DNA from: Clostridia bacterium | Lineage (GTDB): Bacteria; Bacillota_A; Clostridia; Christensenellales; Aristaeellaceae | Length of the DNA: 36,837 bases | Direction of reading: 5' to 3' | NCBI GenBank assembly: GCA_017481065.1 | Contig: JAFUPT010000064.1 | Coordinates: 1 to 36,837 of the forward strand | Shown: positions 33,346 to 36,837 of the stretch, piece by piece | Numbering within the stretch: position 1 is the first letter of the stretch | How the letters are laid out: each line of letters starts with the position of its first letter | Translations under genes and position numbers: made by a program | The notes under the pieces: model-generated | The model's database searches: none | What the model was told of the DNA's origin: nothing | The model's input: only the letters and a program-made list of their open reading frames with translations

Positions 33346-33379
33346 AAAAAGTCGGCCCCGGAGAGGGGTCGATTTTTTT
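33346..33379 (+). terminator. Intrinsic terminator after the aminotransferase
   Basis: GTCGGCCCC/GGGGTCGAT stem with two G-T wobbles and GGAGA-type loop, preceded by A5 and followed by T7. The wobbles make it stronger on the plus strand. Confidence 0.8.
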
Positions 33380-33391
33380 ATAATTATTTCT

Positions 33392-33417
33392 AAAGGCACG
33401 CGTATGCGTGCCTTTTT
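33392..33417. terminator. Second, short terminator-like hairpin
   Basis: AAAGGCACGC/GCGTGCCTTT arms with a T5 tail. The same module occurs in element 3. It could end the phage lysis transcript on the minus strand. Confidence 0.6.
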
Positions 33418-33489
33418 CTGAGGGTTCCAAGGGGAATCATTCCCCTTGGCGGGGGTGTGGGGCAGCGCCCCAGCGTAGCCCCAACGTTC

Positions 33490-33783
33490 CTAAGCCCCAA
33501 GCCCCGCCTTCAGCCGCTCCACCATGGCGTAGCCGCCGTTGGCGGCGAGGGATACGAGGGCGGCGTTGAACACGGATAGCACCGCTCCGGAGGCCGCCAC
33601 GCCATCGCCGAACACCTGGGAGAGGATGAGGGTTGCCAGGGAGAGGAAATAGCTCCATATCTGGGTGGGAATCCGGCGCAGCCCGGGAATTTCCTTGGTA
33701 ATTTGGGTGAGCACGGCCACGGCGAAGGTCGCGCCCGCATAGCTGCCCAGCATGTTCCATTCAAATAATTCCGTTTGATTCAC
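33490..33783 (-). CDS. Holin-like small membrane protein
   Basis: 97 aa with two or three hydrophobic segments (MLGSYAGATFAVAVLTQI, IWSYFLSLATLILSQVFGDG, AVLSVFNAALVSLAANGGYAM), no signal peptide. It is the last gene of the phage module, downstream of an XhlA-like protein and an endolysin, which is the expected place for a holin that opens the membrane for the endolysin. The start appears to be GTG at 33783, overlapping the AGGTG of the XhlA-like gene's end; an ATG ten codons in, with poor spacing, is an alternative. Holin assignment rests on position and topology only, since holins have little sequence conservation. Confidence 0.6.
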   Translation of the reverse strand: MNQTELFEWNMLGSYAGATFAVAVLTQITKEIPGLRRIPTQIWSYFLSLATLILSQVFGDGVAASGAVLSVFNAALVSLAANGGYAMVERLKAGLGA

Positions 33784-33784
33784 C

Positions 33785-34129
33785 TCATTTCAAGAAGTAG
33801 CCGGCGATCACGCCCACCGCCGCCAGCACAATATATTTGATGATCTCAAAGGCCAGCTTTTTCCATTTGTCGGCGGGCTCCTTTTCCATTTCGGAGACCC
33901 GGCCCGCCACCTGCTCCACGCTGCCGGCCACCTTGTCGATCTTGGAATTGATCGATTCAATGGCGTCCGCCTGCCGCTGTAGGGTGAGCAGGATTTCGGT
34001 CTGGCGCTTGCCGTTTTCCTCCAAATCATCCAGGCGGCGGCGAAACGACCAGTGTTCCGTGCGGTTCTCCGCCAAACCCTCGGCAAGCTGGGTCACCTGC
34101 TGGTGCAGGTTCAGGCATTGTTCATCCAT
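33785..34129 (-). CDS. XhlA-like hemolysin/lysis protein
   Basis: 114 aa, mostly charged and helical with heptad-type patterns (MDEQCLNLHQQVTQLAEGLA, IESINSKIDKVAGSVEQVAG), and a C-terminal membrane segment KLAFEIIKYIVLAAVGVIAGYFLK. The coiled-coil plus one C-terminal anchor is typical of XhlA in PBSX-type lysis cassettes, which works with a holin. The start follows GAGGTG. It lies between the endolysin and the holin-like gene, with 4 bp and 1 bp spacing. Confidence 0.65.
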   Translation of the reverse strand: MDEQCLNLHQQVTQLAEGLAENRTEHWSFRRRLDDLEENGKRQTEILLTLQRQADAIESINSKIDKVAGSVEQVAGRVSEMEKEPADKWKKLAFEIIKYIVLAAVGVIAGYFLK

Positions 34130-34133
34130 TTTT

Positions 34134-35000
34134 TCACCTCACCCATCCCGTGCGGCCGAACAGCTGCACGCACTTCCATTCTTCCATTTCAAAAATGCCG
34201 GGAAGCGGCTCCCGGAGCACGGTGAGCAGCGGCGCGCCATCATCCGGCAGCGCGCGCACCGCCTCGCCGTCCCGGATGAAGGGCTCCAGCCGGGCCATCA
34301 GCGCATCATGGCTTCCTTCATCATAAACGCCTGAGCAGCGCACATCCATCGCCGCCTGCAGGCGCCGGAGCATATCCTCCGTAGCTTCATCAAAGCTGCC
34401 GTGCTCCGGGGCGCGCCAGCCCAGCCGCTTCATCAGGCTTTGCAATTGCCCCACATCCGCCCCGGAATCACCCCGCCGCAGAATTCTTCCGCCCAGGGGC
34501 AGCGAAACCTGCGGGATGGGGCCGTAATCGAAGCAGCGGGTCATCAGTCCCCAGGCATTCCAGCCGCCGCGATCGAGCGGGGCGGCGATCACGCCCTGCA
34601 TGGGATTGCGGGCTTCGATCACCGTGCCTTCATCCAGCAAAAATCCCAAATGGCAGGCTTCCCCGGAAACGCGGAACACGGCCGCGCCGGGCAGGCGGTA
34701 TTCCGGGGGAATGCTTCCCCGGCCCCGCACGGCGCACCAATTGCGCAGGATATACTGCGCGGGCGCGGAGATATCCAGCCCGGTATTTTCCCGGTAGAAG
34801 CCGGATGCGAGGCCCGCTGCGCCCCACACCCACCCCTGCCATGCCCGCGCAGCCCGCAGCTCCGCTCCGGCATACTGCCCGGCGAGCATCCAGTCCGGCA
34901 GGAAATGGGCATTCTCCCCGGCGGCGCCGGCGATGCAGCCCTCGCCAACCCGGTCTTTCAGCCAGGCGGCAAAATCTGCCGCGCAGAGCCTTTCTTCCAT
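34134..35000 (-). CDS. Phage endolysin: NlpC/P60-like domain, PG-binding domain and SH3-like tail, catalytic Cys apparently absent
   Basis: 288 aa. The N-terminal half follows the NlpC/P60 pattern of phage endolysins: GWVWGAAGLASGFYRENTG (56-74) lines up with the usual DCSGL active-site helix, and HLGFLLDEGTVIEARNP (117-133) with the second-site His strand. The residue at the nucleophile position is Ala61, and the usual D-C-S is G-A-A, so hydrolase activity is doubtful. Residues 173-236 form a peptidoglycan-binding domain (LRRGDSGADVGQLQSLMKRLG), and 244-288 resemble an SH3b cell-wall domain (VRALPDDGAPLLTVLREPL). The ATG is 1 bp after the fibre stop. It should bind, and normally cut, the cell wall at lysis. 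Alternatives: a decayed gene, or one that acts as a structural tail protein. Confidence 0.75.
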   Translation of the reverse strand: MEERLCAADFAAWLKDRVGEGCIAGAAGENAHFLPDWMLAGQYAGAELRAARAWQGWVWGAAGLASGFYRENTGLDISAPAQYILRNWCAVRGRGSIPPEYRLPGAAVFRVSGEACHLGFLLDEGTVIEARNPMQGVIAAPLDRGGWNAWGLMTRCFDYGPIPQVSLPLGGRILRRGDSGADVGQLQSLMKRLGWRAPEHGSFDEATEDMLRRLQAAMDVRCSGVYDEGSHDALMARLEPFIRDGEAVRALPDDGAPLLTVLREPLPGIFEMEEWKCVQLFGRTGWVR

Positions 35001-35001
35001 A

Positions 35002-36213
35002 CTATGTACCGATGGCCAGCCAGCGCACCTTCGGGGAGAAATTGGTGGATGTGGCCGCCGACATGCGCAGGGTGAAGCCGCTCGCCGTCACCGCCGCCAC
35101 GGAGAGCTGGTAGCTGCCGAAGGGGCCGGTGGGAGTGGAGAGATCGGAAGTATCAAAGGAGACCATCACATGGGGCGCGGCGGAATAGGCCCTGGGAAAG
35201 CTGACGGCAAGCTCGGTGGTTCCGTTGGAGGTGCGCGCCACGGCCTCTGTCACGCCGGTCTGGATGCCGAGCATGGCGGCAATATCACCGCCGCCGCTGC
35301 CGATCTGGGCGATGCCGCCGTAGAGATAGGCCGGGTGGTGCACCTCGAATTTGGGATCGCCCTCGGTGGCTGTGGAGAGATCGCCGATGGATACGCCGCC
35401 CGTGGCGCAGGGCGATATATGCAGCGCCACAAAATCATTGGGAAGCATAGCCGTGGCGCTGGCGGATTCGCCCAGGCAGGAAAACACCAGCAGGAAGCTC
35501 CAATCGTAATCCGCATCGAAGGAGAGGGTGATGTAGCTGGAATTCCGGGTCACGCCGCCCAGCAGCGCGGATATATAAGCCGAGAGATCCACATAGGAAG
35601 AGGATGTGGAAACCGCGCCGCTGGAATAGTAGAGCTTCAAGGCCGCGTAGGATGCGTAGCTTGCGGAGGCGAGGCTCAGCCGCAGGGTGAGCAGGGCGCG
35701 GGTGCCGGAATCATCCTGCACGCCGGAGGAAGTGCCGCGCTCGAGGGCAAATTCCTCGATCCGGGGATGGTACACCCACGGCGGCTCCTCGTAAAAGCCC
35801 ACCACCACGCGGATGGGATGGGTGGATGTGGCATGCCAGGTGAGGTAGGGCGAGGCGGTCTGGGCGGAGGAGCCGCCATAGAGGGTTTCCACCGCCGTCA
35901 GCGCATTGAACTGGGAGAGGGTAGGAAGGCTTGTGAAGGTATTCACATACTTCACCACATCCCCGGAGCCGATGGTATTGGTGATGGTATCGCTCGTCAC
36001 CGATCCTCCGGAAAACGCCAGCTTGCCCTGCAGCGCCCAATCCTTGTGGCTGGTGGATGCGTGGTAATGCTCGTAGCGTATGGAAACCAGCTGGCCGATG
36101 CTGCGGTCGGTATCGCCGCTGGCGGTAAAATCGCTCCACGGCACGCTCCTTGCGCCCGCAGTCCAGCCAGACTGGCCGGTGTAGGTATAAACCCTTGTGT
36201 ACAATACTGCCAT
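35002..36213 (-). CDS. Phage tail fibre with C-terminal H-type-lectin-like receptor-binding domain
   Basis: 403 aa, rich in Ser, Thr, Ala and Gly, with few charged residues, typical of beta-structured tail fibres. The last 70 residues, ELAVSFPRAYSAAPHVMVSF and on to VRWLAIGT, show the pattern of an H-type lectin domain (FsxAPxVxVSFD... GFT ... VRWLAIG), a likely sugar-binding tip that selects the host receptor. The start at 36213 follows AGGAGGTGA, which overlaps the stop of the preceding tail gene. No enzymatic motif is visible. It may be the adhesion tip of a phage or a tailocin. Confidence 0.7.
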   Translation of the reverse strand: MAVLYTRVYTYTGQSGWTAGARSVPWSDFTASGDTDRSIGQLVSIRYEHYHASTSHKDWALQGKLAFSGGSVTSDTITNTIGSGDVVKYVNTFTSLPTLSQFNALTAVETLYGGSSAQTASPYLTWHATSTHPIRVVVGFYEEPPWVYHPRIEEFALERGTSSGVQDDSGTRALLTLRLSLASASYASYAALKLYYSSGAVSTSSSYVDLSAYISALLGGVTRNSSYITLSFDADYDWSFLLVFSCLGESASATAMLPNDFVALHISPCATGGVSIGDLSTATEGDPKFEVHHPAYLYGGIAQIGSGGGDIAAMLGIQTGVTEAVARTSNGTTELAVSFPRAYSAAPHVMVSFDTSDLSTPTGPFGSYQLSVAAVTASGFTLRMSAATSTNFSPKVRWLAIGT

Positions 36214-36217
36214 ATGC

Positions 36218-36837
36218 TCACCTCCTGATCGGGCTGAAGGCCACGCCGCCGCCCTTGGGTCTTCGGATGCGGATATCATCCCCCAGCTGCAGGTAGCCGG
36301 AGCCGAAGGTGGAATAGGTCTGGCCGCCCACCACGATGTTCACCGTGCCGGAATCGATCAGCACCTCGCTGGCGCTAAGGTTATCGCCCACATGCATGCC
36401 GCTGGAATCGATGCGCACCACCCGCTCAAATTCCGGGCGGGTCACCGCGTCCAGCGCAGCATTTCTCGCCTGGTCGGCGCTGTCCTGGGCGGAGCCCGCA
36501 AGCGCCGCCGCCTCGCCGGCAAGGGCTGCGCTGGAGGACGCCGCAGATTGTGCGGAAGCCGCCGCGTCCTGGGCAGAGGAGGCCGCAGAGGATGCCGCGT
36601 TCGCCGTGCTCTGGGCGGAGGAGGCAGCAGAGGAAGCTGCGTTCGCCGTGCTCTGGGCGGAGGAGGCAGCAGAGGATGCCGCGTTCGCCGTGCTCTGGGC
36701 GGATTCTGCCGCATTTTGCGCCGCGCTGGCCTCTCCTGCGATGATGGTGAGGGATTTCCCGGCCACGATCTGGCTGGTGGCCAATTTCGAAATAAAGGCC
36801 TCCCGGGCAAAGAGCTGGTCCACATCGATGCGCGCGG
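36218..36837 (-). CDS. Phage tail/baseplate protein with alanine-serine repeats, N-terminus outside the window
   Basis: At least 206 codons, open at the right edge: the reading frame continues upstream as ARIDVDQLFAREAFISKLA with no credible start. That segment resembles phage minor tail or antireceptor proteins (xIDVDxLFA). The middle has three tandem 14-residue repeats SAQSTANAASSAAS (36570-36695), probably coiled-coil or beta-helix linker. The C-terminus (GMHVGDNLSASEVLIDSGTVNIVVGG and on) is beta-rich and small. Its stop lies 4 bp before the fibre start, so the two are co-translated. Confidence 0.65.
   Translation of the reverse strand, partial: ARIDVDQLFAREAFISKLATSQIVAGKSLTIIAGEASAAQNAAESAQSTANAASSAASSAQSTANAASSAASSAQSTANAASSAASSAQDAAASAQSAASSSAALAGEAAALAGSAQDSADQARNAALDAVTRPEFERVVRIDSSGMHVGDNLSASEVLIDSGTVNIVVGGQTYSTFGSGYLQLGDDIRIRRPKGGGVAFSPIRR
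36570..36695 (-). repeat. Three tandem 42-bp repeats in the tail protein gene
   Basis: Three full 42-bp units at 36570, 36612 and 36654, differing at two positions each from the third, plus partial copies on both sides. Each encodes the 14 residues SAQSTANAASSAAS. Such repeats can change length by slippage and so alter tail-protein length. Confidence 0.85.

Larger units (their letters stand above)
33282..33449. repeat. Compound hairpin element 7 with two terminators
   Basis: GGGGAC/GTCCCC hairpin (33282-33303), core B (33311-33333, ATGAT centre), terminator, GGCACGC/GCGTGCC (33395-33412), and inverse core B' with ATCAT centre and CCAAGGGGA arms (33427-33449). It lies between aspC-like and the holin-like gene, at the phage element's edge. 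Confidence 0.75.
33490..36837 (-). mobile_element. Distal end of a prophage or phage-tail-like particle (tail and lysis genes)
   Basis: Five tightly packed minus-strand genes: tail protein, tail fibre, endolysin, XhlA-like and holin-like, with gaps or overlaps of 0-5 bp, in the order typical for the late end of a tailed phage or a tailocin. The left edge lies directly beside the hairpin element after aspC. No integrase, tRNA or attachment repeat is visible at this side, and the head and baseplate genes would lie outside to the right, so a full prophage cannot be told from a tailocin. Confidence 0.7.

Noticed and set aside
36570..36695. CRISPR-like array
   Set aside because: The repeats are directly adjacent, in frame and coding; there are no spacers.

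Overview
The window looks like a chromosomal piece of a GC-rich, low-oxygen Firmicute, most likely a gut Clostridium-class relative. This is inferred from AGGAGG ribosome sites, a TTG-started murJ, a sugar ABC transporter of the Rbs/Mgl type, an NSS amino-acid symporter, and a phage lysis cassette of the XhlA/holin type. No rRNA, tRNA or species-specific marker is present, so the taxon is not settled.

Region 1 (1-18941) is a large carbohydrate-catabolism locus built from several facing operons. A minus-strand operon runs archaeal-type triosephosphate-isomerase-like protein, SIS-domain isomerase, FGGY kinase, YjbQ, ceramidase-like hydrolase, NagA-type deacetylase, a divergent NagB-like protein and a PIG-L deacetylase cut by the window edge. 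Immediately upstream on the same strand lies a LacI-family repressor, and divergent from it an L-fucose-isomerase-like enzyme plus an amidohydrolase. Next come an aldose-epimerase-like protein, a minus-strand ABC sugar transporter (permease, double ATPase, binding protein), and, divergent from the permease, a DegT-type aminotransferase with a Gfo/Idh/MocA oxidoreductase. Together these could import, epimerise, isomerise, phosphorylate, deacetylate and deaminate an unusual (probably amino or N-acyl) sugar. No aldolase is seen, and the substrate cannot be read from the sequence. This is the best candidate for an undescribed pathway.

Region 2 (19170-33255) is ordinary housekeeping and central metabolism: queA, ruvB, murJ (minus), serC-serA (plus), an NSS symporter, a GH13 glycosidase with glycogen phosphorylase (minus), and a class I aminotransferase (plus).

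Region 3 (33490-36837) is the distal end of a prophage or phage-tail-like element: tail protein with tandem repeats, tail fibre with an H-lectin-like tip, endolysin, XhlA-like protein and holin-like protein, all on the minus strand and running off the right edge. The endolysin seems to lack its catalytic cysteine.

A second striking layer is in the gaps. Most gene 3' ends carry a modular family of short perfect hairpins placed around intrinsic terminators. One core hairpin (arms CCAGGGGAA/TTCCCCTGG around ATGAT) recurs at six places, with compensatory arm changes and orientation marked by its ATGAT or ATCAT centre. Start codons below were chosen by ribosome-site position and differ from the longest open frame in several genes.
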